From Mycolicibacterium phlei (GTDB lineage Bacteria > Actinomycetota > Actinomycetes > Mycobacteriales > Mycobacteriaceae), in assembly GCF_001583415.1 (NCBI RefSeq), contig NZ_CP014475.1, forward strand, positions 3,286,001-3,350,000: a stretch of DNA of 64,000 nucleotides. The letters run 5' to 3'. Below the pieces are notes generated by a model. That model had not been told where the DNA came from, did no database searches, and worked only from the letters and a program-made list of their open reading frames with translations. How positions within the stretch are numbered: the stretch's first letter is position 1; every line of letters begins with the position of its first letter. The translations under genes were made by a program, and so were the position numbers. Below, piece by piece: positions 8,545 through 19,302 of the stretch.

Positions 8545-8576
8545 GGAATAACGGAATACGGGAATACAGGAATACA
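8545..8576. repeat. Four GGAATA repeats with exact 8-bp period
   Basis: GGAATA occurs at 8545, 8553, 8561 and 8569, each followed by two variable bases. The array lies upstream of the solute-binding gene and ahead of the pseudogene on the other strand, where a promoter or operator is expected. It may be an iterated binding site for a regulator of the transporter operon, or a slipped-strand microsatellite. The sequence alone does not decide. Confidence 0.7.
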
Positions 8577-8604
8577 TTGGTGGCCGCTATTAGCTTGAAC
8601 AGCA

Positions 8605-8886
8605 TGACCATTCTTGTGACCGGCGCCACCGGAAACATCGGCCGCCGCGTCGTGGACCGGCTACGGCGTCGGCATCGGCCGCACCGTCAGGTTCGAGGTG
8701 TGCAGCCACGACGAGGCCGTCGCCGCGCTGAAGCCCGTCATGGGCGACGACGCCGCCTGGTACTACAACCTGGTGCGCGGCAGAACCGGTCAGCAGCGCG
8801 CCAACTCACTCGTCGCCGAGATCACCGGCACCCCGGCGGAGACGGTCGCACAGTGGGCGGCCCGCAACGCCGGGGAGTTTCGGTAG
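8605..8886 (+). pseudogene. Remnant of an NmrA-like NAD(P)-binding protein
   Basis: The 5' end reads MTILVTGATGNIGRRVVDRL, an intact Rossmann glycine motif with a start ATG. After about 20 codons the frame is lost. From about 8656 the +1 shifted frame reads YGVGIGRTVRFEV, then AWYYNLVRGRTGQQRANSL and EITGTPAETVAQWAARNA, which is the C-terminal end of NmrA/HSCARG-like oxidoreductases. Roughly 200 central residues are missing, so an internal deletion fused the two ends out of frame. It ends 3 bp before the metH stop codon on the other strand. No functional product is expected. Confidence 0.78.
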
Positions 8887-8889
8887 CGC

Positions 8890-12651
<3,762 letters not shown>

Positions 12652-12656
12652 ATGCA

Positions 12657-12745
12657 CTCCTTCCATGACTGGAAGGCGTCCTTAACTTTCATCGAGCGTG
12701 GCGGAAACCGGCGGGCCGGCTCCCGTTGCAACGCCTCTCGACCAG
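12657..12745 (-). promoter_or_regulatory. Candidate S-adenosylhomocysteine (SAH) riboswitch controlling metH
   Basis: The leader RNA contains GAGAGGCGTTGCAAC and GCCACGCTCGA, matching the conserved core of SAH (ahcY-type) aptamers. P1 pairs 12737-12742 with 12691-12696. P2 is a 10-bp stem with a CCCG loop at 12702-12725. A pseudoknot pairs AGGCGU (12731-12736) with ACGCCU (12674-12679). Downstream, CCUUCCAGUCAUGGAAGG (12659-12676) is a perfect 7-bp hairpin that buries the ribosome site GGAAGGAG. It shares bases 12674-12676 with the pseudoknot, so ligand binding should free the site and turn translation on. High SAH inducing homocysteine remethylation makes metabolic sense. Confidence 0.82.
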
Positions 12746-12908
12746 GCAAGTCTACGTCGTGCCCGAATCGCCGTCCGGACGCCCGGCAGAAAGTGCTTAC
12801 CACGGTCAACGGCGGCGTCGCCAGGTGATATTTCCGCCGGGACTCACGACGCGGATCGCCGGGTGCCGATGCCCGTCGCCGGACCCGCACAGGGCTTACG
12901 CTGGCGGT

Positions 12909-13799
12909 GTGACCCCGTCGGATGCGAGCGGCTTCAAACCGCCCGACCTGCCAGAACTACACGACACCATCGTCGTCGCGGCCTTCGAGGGCTGGAACGA
13001 CGCCGGTGACGCGGCCAGCGACGCGCTGGAGCACCTGGACGCCATCTGGGAGGCCGAGACGATCCTGGAGATCGACGACGAGGCATACTACGACTACCAG
13101 GTGAACCGGCCGGTGATCCGGATGATCGACGGCGTCACCCGCGAGCTGGTGTGGCCGTCGATGCGGATCGCGCACTGCCGTCCGCCCGGGTCCGATCGCG
13201 ACATCGTGCTGATGCACGGCGTGGAGCCCAACATGCGGTGGCGGACGTTCTGCGCGGAGCTGCTGGCGGTGGCCGACAAGCTCAACGTGCAGACCGTGGT
13301 GATCCTGGGCGCGCTGCTGGCCGACACCCCGCACACCCGGCCGGTGCCGGTGTCCGGGGCGGCGTACTCGCCCGAGGCGGCGCAGACGTTCGGGTTGGAG
13401 GAGACCCGCTACGAGGGTCCGACCGGGATCGCCGGGGTGTTCCAGGACGCGTGCGTGCAGGCCGGGATTCCGGCGGTAACGTTCTGGGCGGCGATCCCGC
13501 ACTACGTGTCGCAGCCGCCGAACCCGAAGGCGACGGTCGCGCTGCTGCGCCGGGTCGAGGATGTACTCGACATCGAGGTGCCGCTGGCCGACCTGCCCAC
13601 CGCCGCCGAGGAGTGGGAGCAGGCGGTCTCGGAGATGACGGCCGAGGACGACGAGATCGCCGAGTACGTGCACTCGCTGGAGGAGCGCGGCGACGCCGAG
13701 ATGGACGTGACCGAGGCGCTGGGCAAGATCGACGGCGACGCCTTGGCCGCCGAGTTCGAGCGCTACCTGCGCCGCCGCGGCCCCGGCTTCCGCGGATAG
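12909..13799 (+). CDS. PAC2 family protein (Rv2125-like)
   Basis: 296-residue protein of the PAC2 (proteasome assembly chaperone 2) family, which in actinobacteria has no assigned biochemical role. Visible blocks are VVAAFEGWNDAGDAASDAL near residue 20, DIVLMHGVEPNMRWRTF near 100, VVILGALLADTPHTRP near 130 and VTFWAAIPHYVSQPPNPKA near 190. The C-terminal third is acidic and helical. Although archaeal and eukaryotic PAC2 relatives help build proteasomes, a link to the mycobacterial proteasome is only a suggestion. The GTG at 12909 gives the usual N-terminus; the open frame extends upstream to 12726 without support. It is divergent from metH, as in M. tuberculosis. Confidence 0.88.
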   Translation: MTPSDASGFKPPDLPELHDTIVVAAFEGWNDAGDAASDALEHLDAIWEAETILEIDDEAYYDYQVNRPVIRMIDGVTRELVWPSMRIAHCRPPGSDRDIVLMHGVEPNMRWRTFCAELLAVADKLNVQTVVILGALLADTPHTRPVPVSGAAYSPEAAQTFGLEETRYEGPTGIAGVFQDACVQAGIPAVTFWAAIPHYVSQPPNPKATVALLRRVEDVLDIEVPLADLPTAAEEWEQAVSEMTAEDDEIAEYVHSLEERGDAEMDVTEALGKIDGDALAAEFERYLRRRGPGFRG

Positions 13800-13821
13800 C
13801 GCTCCCTCCCCCTCCCCCCTC

Positions 13822-13832
13822 CGCGAGCGTGC
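13822..13832. repeat. Left tip of an inverted-repeat element split by IS110
   Basis: CGCGAGCGTGC here is the outer end of a terminal inverted repeat. Its continuation, beginning GTGTTTGCACACG, is at 15122, on the far side of the insertion sequence. Joined, the 32 bases are a perfect inverted copy of 15340-15371. Confidence 0.75.
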
Positions 13833-13844
13833 ATTGCTCCTATG

Positions 13845-14894
13845 TCAAGCTGCGGCTTGGTGGGGGTTGTGGGTGGCGTGGTCGAGGTGTAGGCGGGTGT
13901 AGACGACGCGTGAGAGTTGGCGTTTGAGGCAGCGTAGGGCTTCTTTGGGGGTTTTGCCTTCGGTGAGGCGGCGTCGGTAGTAGCGGGCTCCGTCGCTGTC
14001 GGGCAGTCGTAGTTGGGTGATCGCGATGCGGTGCAGGGCGGCGTTGAGTTGTCGGTTACCGCTGCGGTTGAGCCGGACCCGGCCGCTGGTGCTGCCTGAC
14101 CACACCGGGATCGGGGCGGTGCCGTTATGGCAGGAAAACGCCGCCTCACTGCGGAAGCGGTGCACTCCGGCGGTCTCGGCGACGATCTTGGCGGCGGTCA
14201 GTTCCCCACAGCCGGGCAGGGCCAACAAATTCGGCGCCAGCGCCTGTACGCGCTGACCGATGCGTTCAGCCAACTCCGTAATGCGTTCGTTGAGTCCGAT
14301 GATGTCGGCCAGTTCCTCGCGGGCGATCTCGGCAAGCACCCCGGGCTGGCCGGCCAGCCAATCGGCCAGCCGGGCACACACACCGGCGCGGTGCAGCGAG
14401 CTCAGACCGGCCTCCACAGCGGGGTCGAGTTCGTGGATGCGTTGACGCAACCGGTTGATGGTGGCCGTACGCATCGCCACCAGGTCCTCACGGCGATCCA
14501 CCAGCAGTTTCAGATCACGGGAGGCCTGATCGTGGGCGGCGATCGGCAGATCCGGATGCCGCAACACCGCCCGGGCCACCGCCAACGCATCAATGGGATC
14601 GGACTTACCGCGAGTGCGCCCACCGGCGCGGGCCTGCGCCATCAACTTGGGAGCCACCCGCACCACACGCTGACCGGCGCCCAGCAGATCGGTCTCCAGC
14701 CGCGCGGACAGGTTGCGGCAATCCTCGATCCCCCACACCACCTCGGCGCCGAACCGCTCACGAACCCACCGGATCACCTGCAGATGACCCGCGCTCGTAG
14801 CAGGCACGGTTTTCTGGGCGAGTTTGCGGCCGACCTCGTCAACAACGACAAAGGTGTGGCTGCGCTTGTGCACATCGGTTCCGATGACCACCAT
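13845..14894 (-). CDS. IS110-family transposase (DEDD recombinase)
   Basis: 349-residue site-specific recombinase. The N-terminal RuvC-like DEDD domain shows IGTDVHKRSHTFVVVD (first Asp near residue 5), GIEDCRN (Glu) and KSDPIDALAVARAV (Asp pair). A central coiled segment (ERITELAERIGQRVQAL) links to the C-terminal Tnp domain, with LPGCGELTAAKI and the serine-containing PVWSGSTSGRVRLNRSGNRQ. The ATG at 14894 is preceded by GAAGG nine bases upstream and begins the protein with MVVIGTDVHK; a start at 14951 would add 19 residues lying in the non-coding end. Length and catalytic residues are intact, so the element is probably functional. Confidence 0.95.
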   Translation of the reverse strand: MVVIGTDVHKRSHTFVVVDEVGRKLAQKTVPATSAGHLQVIRWVRERFGAEVVWGIEDCRNLSARLETDLLGAGQRVVRVAPKLMAQARAGGRTRGKSDPIDALAVARAVLRHPDLPIAAHDQASRDLKLLVDRREDLVAMRTATINRLRQRIHELDPAVEAGLSSLHRAGVCARLADWLAGQPGVLAEIAREELADIIGLNERITELAERIGQRVQALAPNLLALPGCGELTAAKIVAETAGVHRFRSEAAFSCHNGTAPIPVWSGSTSGRVRLNRSGNRQLNAALHRIAITQLRLPDSDGARYYRRRLTEGKTPKEALRCLKRQLSRVVYTRLHLDHATHNPHQAAA

Positions 14895-15121
14895 GGACAC
14901 TGCCTTCTTTCCTTCATGGATGGGTAGAAGGTCGGGCCGGCCGGCGGACACATCTCAGTCGGGGGCGGTGCCACGCTCCTATCAAGTCACGCCGGCCGGT
15001 CCTTCCCACCCGGTGCCGGCACAACGCACGAAAGCCATCACAGGACAGTGTCTGTAAGAGCCAGACACCAGGCGAGAAGAACCCAACCACCGCACCGCGG
15101 CACCCTCAACCCTGACACTGA
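14895..15121 (-). ncRNA. IS110 non-coding left end, candidate bridge RNA region
   Basis: IS110-group elements encode a structured bridge RNA between the element end and the recombinase gene, with loops that pair with target and donor DNA. This 227-bp stretch has that position and size. It contains a 7-bp stem (GTGTCTG 15048-15054 with CAGACAC 15062-15068, 7-nt loop) and GC-rich inverted segments around 14936-14945 and 14991-14999. It also contains CACGCTC (14972-14978), which equals part of the flanking target GCACGCTCGCG. RNA ends cannot be placed by eye. Confidence 0.5.
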
Positions 15122-15371
15122 GTGTTTGCACACGACACGCCGCGTTTTTTCTGCATTTTGCGCACGCTCGCGGCCCCGCTCAGGGGCTGACCGCGTCGAG
15201 GGTGTCGCGAGATCTACACCAGGGCAGTGATTCTCGACGAATCACGACCCAGGCGTAGAACTCGGCGAGCGAACGACCAGCAAGCAGCGACCGGGTGACG
15301 CGAAAGGCTCGCGACCGTGCGCAAATGCTGGAAAATGCCCGGCGTGTCGTGTGCAAACACGCACGCTCGCG
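15122..15371. repeat. MITE-like inverted-repeat element, 250 bp right of the IS
   Basis: The arm at 15122-15164 (beginning GTGTTTGCACACGACACG) and the inverted arm at 15318-15360 agree over about 43 bases, and the outermost 32 bases are a perfect match once the IS is removed. The interior, about 150 bp, shows no convincing reading frame and contains a small palindrome, GTGATTCTCGACGAATCAC, near 15226-15244. Structure and intergenic position suggest a non-autonomous miniature element or a mycobacterial intergenic repeat. The 25 bp to the next gene holds nothing further. Confidence 0.7.
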
Positions 15372-15396
15372 TTGAAGAAGACTCGGCCGGCGCGGG

Positions 15397-16278
15397 TCAC
15401 TTGTTCTCCAGCGCCTCGGTACGCGCGCTCAACGACCGGCCCAGCGCGGCGACCTCGGCGTCCATCTTCGGCAGCAGCTCGGCGACCTGCCCGCCCGAGG
15501 CCCGGTCCCCCAGCCGCGACGCCAGCAGCGGTTTGAGCCAGCGCATCAACCCGACGAACCGCGGGCAGTTGACCTGCCGCTTGCGCTGTTCGATGCCCTC
15601 GACGAACACCCGGCCGCACTCCTGCACCGACGTCGTCCTGCCCAGCGGCCCGGGCAGCGCGTCGAGCATCGCGCGCACGCTCGGCAGATCGGACTTGCTC
15701 TCCTGCACCAGCGGGGTGTCGATCCACAGCATGTGCGCCGATCCCACGTCGACACCGTGGTGGGCCACCTCCAGGCGCAACGCGTTGGCGAAGTGTTCGA
15801 CGGCGGCCTTGGACGCGTCGTATGGCGCCATCCCGGCCGACGCCGCGTACGCGGCGGCCGAGGACACGATCAGCACGTAGCCGCGCTGCTCGATCACCGA
15901 CGGCAGGGCCGCGCGCACGGTGTGGAACACACCGACGACGTTGACGTCGATGAGGGTCCGAAACGCCTGCGGGTCGACGCCGAGCACCGACCCGTAGGTG
16001 GCGATACCCGCGTTGGCCAGCACGATGTCGATGCCACCGAACTTCTCCACACCAGCGGCGACGGCGGCCTCCATGTCGGCCAGTTCGCGCACGTCGGCGA
16101 CCGCGGTCACCACCCGGGACTCCCCCAGGTCGGCGGCCAGCCGCGCGAGCCTCTCGCGGTCGACGTCGGCGAGCACCAGCTTCGCGCCCTTGGCGTGCAG
16201 CCGCCGCGCCACCTCTTCACCGACACCGTTCGCCGCGCCCGTGATCAGGGCGACCTTGCCGTTCACAGAAGAAGCCAT
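15397..16278 (-). CDS. Short-chain dehydrogenase/reductase (Rv2129c-like)
   Basis: NAD(P)-dependent oxidoreductase of the classical SDR family, 293 residues. The cofactor motif is TGAANGVG at residues 14-21, with ADVD after strand 2, LANAGIA near 85, the active-site Ser in LIVSSAAAY and the catalytic YDASK near 155. The C-terminal 60 residues are a helical extension (LKPLLASRLGDRASGG) found in mycobacterial paralogues. The ATG at 16278 removes seven doubtful residues from a longer frame. It lies 33 bp downstream of mshC in the same operon, as in M. tuberculosis. Substrate is unknown; involvement in thiol metabolism is only a neighbourhood hint. Confidence 0.9.
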   Translation of the reverse strand: MASSVNGKVALITGAANGVGEEVARRLHAKGAKLVLADVDRERLARLAADLGESRVVTAVADVRELADMEAAVAAGVEKFGGIDIVLANAGIATYGSVLGVDPQAFRTLIDVNVVGVFHTVRAALPSVIEQRGYVLIVSSAAAYAASAGMAPYDASKAAVEHFANALRLEVAHHGVDVGSAHMLWIDTPLVQESKSDLPSVRAMLDALPGPLGRTTSVQECGRVFVEGIEQRKRQVNCPRFVGLMRWLKPLLASRLGDRASGGQVAELLPKMDAEVAALGRSLSARTEALENK

Positions 16279-16311
16279 GGCCGTAACGTACCCGGCCATC
16301 GCGAAGGGGTA

Positions 16312-17550
16312 CTACAGCCGGATGCCCAGCAACGCGTCGACCGCGGTCGCCACAAGCTTGCCGGCGTCAGGATCGTGGCCACCGTAGGTCAGCGCGTCGG
16401 TACACCAACCGTCCAGCGCGGCCAGCGCTTTCGGCGTGTCCAGATCGTCGGCCAGGTAGCGGCGCACCCGCGCCACCACGTCGGTGGCGTCCGGTGCGGC
16501 GGGCAGCGCGGTCGCGTCGCGCCACCGCTGCAGCCGCGCCTGCGCCTCGGACAGCACCGCATCGCTCCAGTACCGGTCGTCGCGGTAGTGCCCGGCGAAC
16601 AGGCCGAGCCGGATCGCGTTCGGGTCGACGCCCTGCGCGCGCAACTGCGACACCAGCACCAGGTTGCCGCGGCTCTTGCTCATCTTGTGGCCGTCCCAGC
16701 CGATCATGCCGGCGTGCACGTAGTGGCGGGCGAATCGCCGCTCCCCCGTGACGCATTCGGCGTGCGCGGCGGAGAACTCGTGGTGCGGGAAGATCAGGTC
16801 GCTGCCGCCGCCCTGGATGTCGAGGTCGGTGCCGATGCGGCTGAGCGCGATCGCGGCGCACTCGATGTGCCAGCCGGGACGGCCGGGCCCGAACGGAGAC
16901 GGCCAGCTCGGCTCGCCGGGCCGCTGCGCCCGCCACAGCAGCGCGTCGAGCTCGTCGGCCTTGCCGGGCCGGTCCGGGTCGCCGCCGCGTTCGGCGAACA
17001 GCCGGCGCATGGTGTCGCGGTCGTAGCCGGACTCGTAGCCGAACTGCGGGGTGGCGTCGGCGCGGAAGTAGACGTCGGGGTACTCGGCGTCGTCGACGAC
17101 GTAGGCCGCCCCGGAGGCCAGCAGCTTCTCGGTCATCTCGATGACCTCGGCGATGGCGTCGGTGGCCGCCACGTAGTCGTGCGGCGGCAGCACCCGCAGC
17201 GCGGCCATGTCCTCGCGGAACAGCTGGGTCTCGCGGGCGCCGAGGTCACGCCAGTCGACGCCGTCGCGCTCGGCCCGCTCGAACAGCGGGTCGTCGACGT
17301 CGGTGACGTTCTGCACGTAGTGCACCTGGTGCCCGGCGTCCAGCCACAGCCGGTGCACCAGGTCGAACGCCAGGTAAGTGGCGGCGTGTCCGAGGTGGGT
17401 GGCGTCGTACGGGGTGATTCCGCAGACGTACATGGTCGCGGTCTTGCCGGCGCTGACGGGGCGCACCTGCCGGTCCGCGCTGTCGTACAGGCGCAGCGCA
17501 GGGCCCTGACCCGGAAGCGTCGGCACGACGGGTGCCGGCCACGAATTCAT
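16312..17550 (-). CDS. mshC: L-cysteine:GlcN-Ins ligase, mycothiol synthesis
   Basis: Joins cysteine to 1-D-myo-inositol 2-amino-2-deoxy-alpha-D-glucopyranoside with ATP, the third committed step of mycothiol synthesis. Mycothiol is the main actinobacterial thiol. The 412-residue protein is a cysteinyl-tRNA synthetase paralogue lacking the tRNA-binding C-terminus. The zinc Cys is in [19 protein letters not shown], which also carries the HIGH-like HLGH. Further zinc ligands are in [10 protein letters not shown] and [12 protein letters not shown], and the KMSKS loop is [11 protein letters not shown]. The ATG at 17550 gives the MNSW N-terminus seen in mycobacterial MshC; an upstream frame from 17583 adds 11 residues. 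Adjacent to cysQ, linking it to sulfur assimilation. Confidence 0.97.
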   Translation of the reverse strand: MNSWPAPVVPTLPGQGPALRLYDSADRQVRPVSAGKTATMYVCGITPYDATHLGHAATYLAFDLVHRLWLDAGHQVHYVQNVTDVDDPLFERAERDGVDWRDLGARETQLFREDMAALRVLPPHDYVAATDAIAEVIEMTEKLLASGAAYVVDDAEYPDVYFRADATPQFGYESGYDRDTMRRLFAERGGDPDRPGKADELDALLWRAQRPGEPSWPSPFGPGRPGWHIECAAIALSRIGTDLDIQGGGSDLIFPHHEFSAAHAECVTGERRFARHYVHAGMIGWDGHKMSKSRGNLVLVSQLRAQGVDPNAIRLGLFAGHYRDDRYWSDAVLSEAQARLQRWRDATALPAAPDATDVVARVRRYLADDLDTPKALAALDGWCTDALTYGGHDPDAGKLVATAVDALLGIRL

Positions 17551-17596
17551 AGCGTCGACTTTAGGCATCGACCTCACCGACAACGCGGGGGGCTAT

Positions 17597-17653
17597 TTCA
17601 TTCCCGGGTTCATTCCCGAGTTCATTCCCGGGTTCGCTCCCGACTCGCTCCCG
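17597..17653. repeat. Five degenerate 12-bp tandem repeats between cysQ and mshC
   Basis: TTCATTCCCG occurs at 17597, 17609 and 17621, followed by TTCGCTCCCG at 17633 and CTCGCTCCCG at 17644 (spacing 12, 12, 12, 11). It begins right after the cysQ stop codon, inside the operon message. No ribosome site or hairpin is obvious within it. It is probably a slippage product; effects on the message are unknown. Confidence 0.85.
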
Positions 17654-17655
17654 GC

Positions 17656-18441
17656 TCACCGGCCGAAGCGCTCCCGCAGCGCCGACAGGATGCCGTCGAG
17701 CAGCACGTCGCGCACCTCCGGTCGGCACATCAGCAGGTCGGGCAGGTACGGATCGGGGCGGTTGTAAATCAGTTCGGAGCCGTCGATGCGCGAGGCGTGC
17801 AGCCCCGCCGCCTGCACCACCCCGGCCGGGGCGGCCGAGTCCCACTCCCACTGGCCGCCGGCGTGCAGGTAGGCGTCGACGTCGCCGCGCACCACCGCCA
17901 TCGCCTTGGCGCCCGCCGAGCCGATGCGGACCAGCTGGATGTCGAGCCGCTCGCGCAGCCACCACAGCACCGCCGGCGGCCGGTTGGCGCTGGCGGTGAT
18001 CAGGATCGGGCCCGCGTCCTCCCGTGGCGGCGGCGGGGCGACGGTGTCGGTGCGGTACACCTCGCCGCGCGCGGGCAGCGCCACCGCGGCGTCGGTGATG
18101 CGGCCGTTGGGGCCGCCGTCGCGGCGCCACAGGGCGATGTGCACCGCCCAGTCGGTGCGCCGGGGCAGCGAGTACTCGTGGGTGCCGTCGACGGGGTCGA
18201 CGATCCAGACCCGGTCGGCGTCGACGCGGCTCAGGTCGTCGACGGCCTCCTCGGACAGCACCGCGTCGTCGGGCCGGGCCTCGCGCAGCCGCTCCAGGAT
18301 GAGCTTGTTGGCCAGCTTGTCCCCGGCGTCGCCGAGGTCATAGGGGTCGTAGTAGCCGACGAACTTCTCCCGGACCTTCAGCAGCATCTCGCCCGCCTCG
18401 GCGGCTACCTGGGCGGCCAGCGCCGCATCGGTCAGGGTCAT
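17656..18441 (-). CDS. cysQ: 3'-phosphoadenosine 5'-phosphate phosphatase CysQ
   Basis: Lithium-sensitive magnesium-dependent phosphatase of the inositol monophosphatase superfamily, 261 residues. It hydrolyses PAP/PAPS and so balances sulfate assimilation and sulfation (Rv2131c). Metal-binding motifs are SEEAVDD near residue 64, the signature [13 protein letters not shown] near 80-92 and the C-terminal [11 protein letters not shown] near 200. The ATG at 18441 gives the expected N-terminus, and the gene ends in ERFGR just before the 12-bp repeats. It lies between the SCO1664-like gene and mshC in one operon, so cysteine-sulfur supply and mycothiol synthesis are likely co-expressed. Confidence 0.95.
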   Translation of the reverse strand: MTLTDAALAAQVAAEAGEMLLKVREKFVGYYDPYDLGDAGDKLANKLILERLREARPDDAVLSEEAVDDLSRVDADRVWIVDPVDGTHEYSLPRRTDWAVHIALWRRDGGPNGRITDAAVALPARGEVYRTDTVAPPPPREDAGPILITASANRPPAVLWWLRERLDIQLVRIGSAGAKAMAVVRGDVDAYLHAGGQWEWDSAAPAGVVQAAGLHASRIDGSELIYNRPDPYLPDLLMCRPEVRDVLLDGILSALRERFGR

Positions 18442-18459
18442 TGGGTCAGTATCCGCTAC

Positions 18460-19302
18460 TCAGAACGCCGGCCACGGGATGGGGCGGCGTCGGTCCGGGG
18501 TGGGCATCACCGGATCGTTCAGCAGGGCAACGGTTCTGGCCAGCAGGGCGGCCACCTCCCGCTCGGTGATGTGGGCGCCCAGCTCGTCGGCCAGCCCGCC
18601 GCGCAGCGCGTCGCGCAGCCCGGCCACCGACTCCAGGGTCTGATCGTCGACCGGTTTGCCCGCCCAGCCCCACAGCACGGTGCGCAGTTTGTCCTCGACG
18701 TGAAACGTCACCCCGTGGTCGACGCCGTACACCCGGCCGTCGACGCCGCACAGGATGTGCCCGCCCTTGCGGTCGGCGTTGTTGACCAGCACGTCGAACA
18801 CCGCCATCCGGCGCAGCCGATCGTCGTCGGCGTGCACCAGCACGACCTCGTCGCCGGAGTAGTCGTAGGCCTGCAGGATCGGCAGGTACCCGGGCGGGAT
18901 CGCACCCGCGGGCAGCAGGTCGACCAGGTCCGGGCCGGACGGCTCGTCCTCGGAGTCGCCCGAGTCGCCGGGCTGTTCCACCCAGATCTGCACCATCCCG
19001 GTACCCGCGGGGCCTTCGCGAATGATGGTGTAGGGCACGATGTTCCAGCCCAGCGCCGCCGAAACCAGATAGGCGCTGCGCTCCCGGCCCGCCAGCGTGC
19101 CGTCCGGGAAGTCCCACAGCGGGGCCTCGCCGGCGACCGGTTTGTAGACGCAATGAACTTGGCGGTCACCGAGATTGGCTTCGCACAGAAACGTCGCGTT
19201 GCTGGCCGAGCGGATCCGCCCGATGACGGTCAGCTCGCCGTGCTGCAGAACCTCGTCGATGTCGCGGCCCGGGTCGGCGGCGCCCTTAGAAGTCGGGCTC
19301 AT
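18460..19302 (-). CDS. SCO1664-family protein, PI3/4-kinase-like fold
   Basis: 280-residue protein of an actinobacterial family annotated as SCO1664 (Rv2133c-like), distantly related to phosphatidylinositol 3/4-kinases. Kinase-like features: VHCVYKPVAGEAPLWDF near residue 50 (nucleotide-binding lysine), a catalytic-loop-like FDVLVNNADRKGGHIL near 172, and the metal-binding VYGVDHGVTF near 195. The residues look intact, but no substrate is known. Its ATG at 19302 overlaps the end of the DUF3090 gene by 17 bp. The two genes travel together across actinobacteria, which suggests a shared but undefined task. Confidence 0.87.
   Translation of the reverse strand: MSPTSKGAADPGRDIDEVLQHGELTVIGRIRSASNATFLCEANLGDRQVHCVYKPVAGEAPLWDFPDGTLAGRERSAYLVSAALGWNIVPYTIIREGPAGTGMVQIWVEQPGDSGDSEDEPSGPDLVDLLPAGAIPPGYLPILQAYDYSGDEVVLVHADDDRLRRMAVFDVLVNNADRKGGHILCGVDGRVYGVDHGVTFHVEDKLRTVLWGWAGKPVDDQTLESVAGLRDALRGGLADELGAHITEREVAALLARTVALLNDPVMPTPDRRRPIPWPAF

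Larger units (their letters stand above)
13833..15121 (-). mobile_element. IS110-family insertion sequence, 1289 bp
   Basis: Boundaries are inferred by comparing the two flanks with the uninterrupted inverted copy of the same repeat at 15340-15371. Homology stops after 13832 and resumes at 15122, leaving 1289 bp with no target duplication. That is normal in length and in lack of terminal inverted repeats for IS110 elements, which insert at defined targets using a structured RNA. It holds one transposase gene and a 227-bp non-coding end (14895-15121). Nothing indicates that it is inactive. Confidence 0.83.

Noticed and set aside
12657..12780. Cobalamin or SAM-IV riboswitch for the metH leader
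   Set aside because: No cobalamin B12-box (GCCACTG) and no SAM-IV core were found, whereas the SAH core, pseudoknot and spacing all fit.
12726..12908. Open 5' extension of the PAC2 frame
   Set aside because: It overlaps the metH leader and riboswitch on the other strand, lacks a ribosome site, and family proteins begin near the GTG at 12909.
15168..15317. Possible small gene in the core of the inverted-repeat element
   Set aside because: Frames are short, lack ribosome sites and show no protein-like composition.
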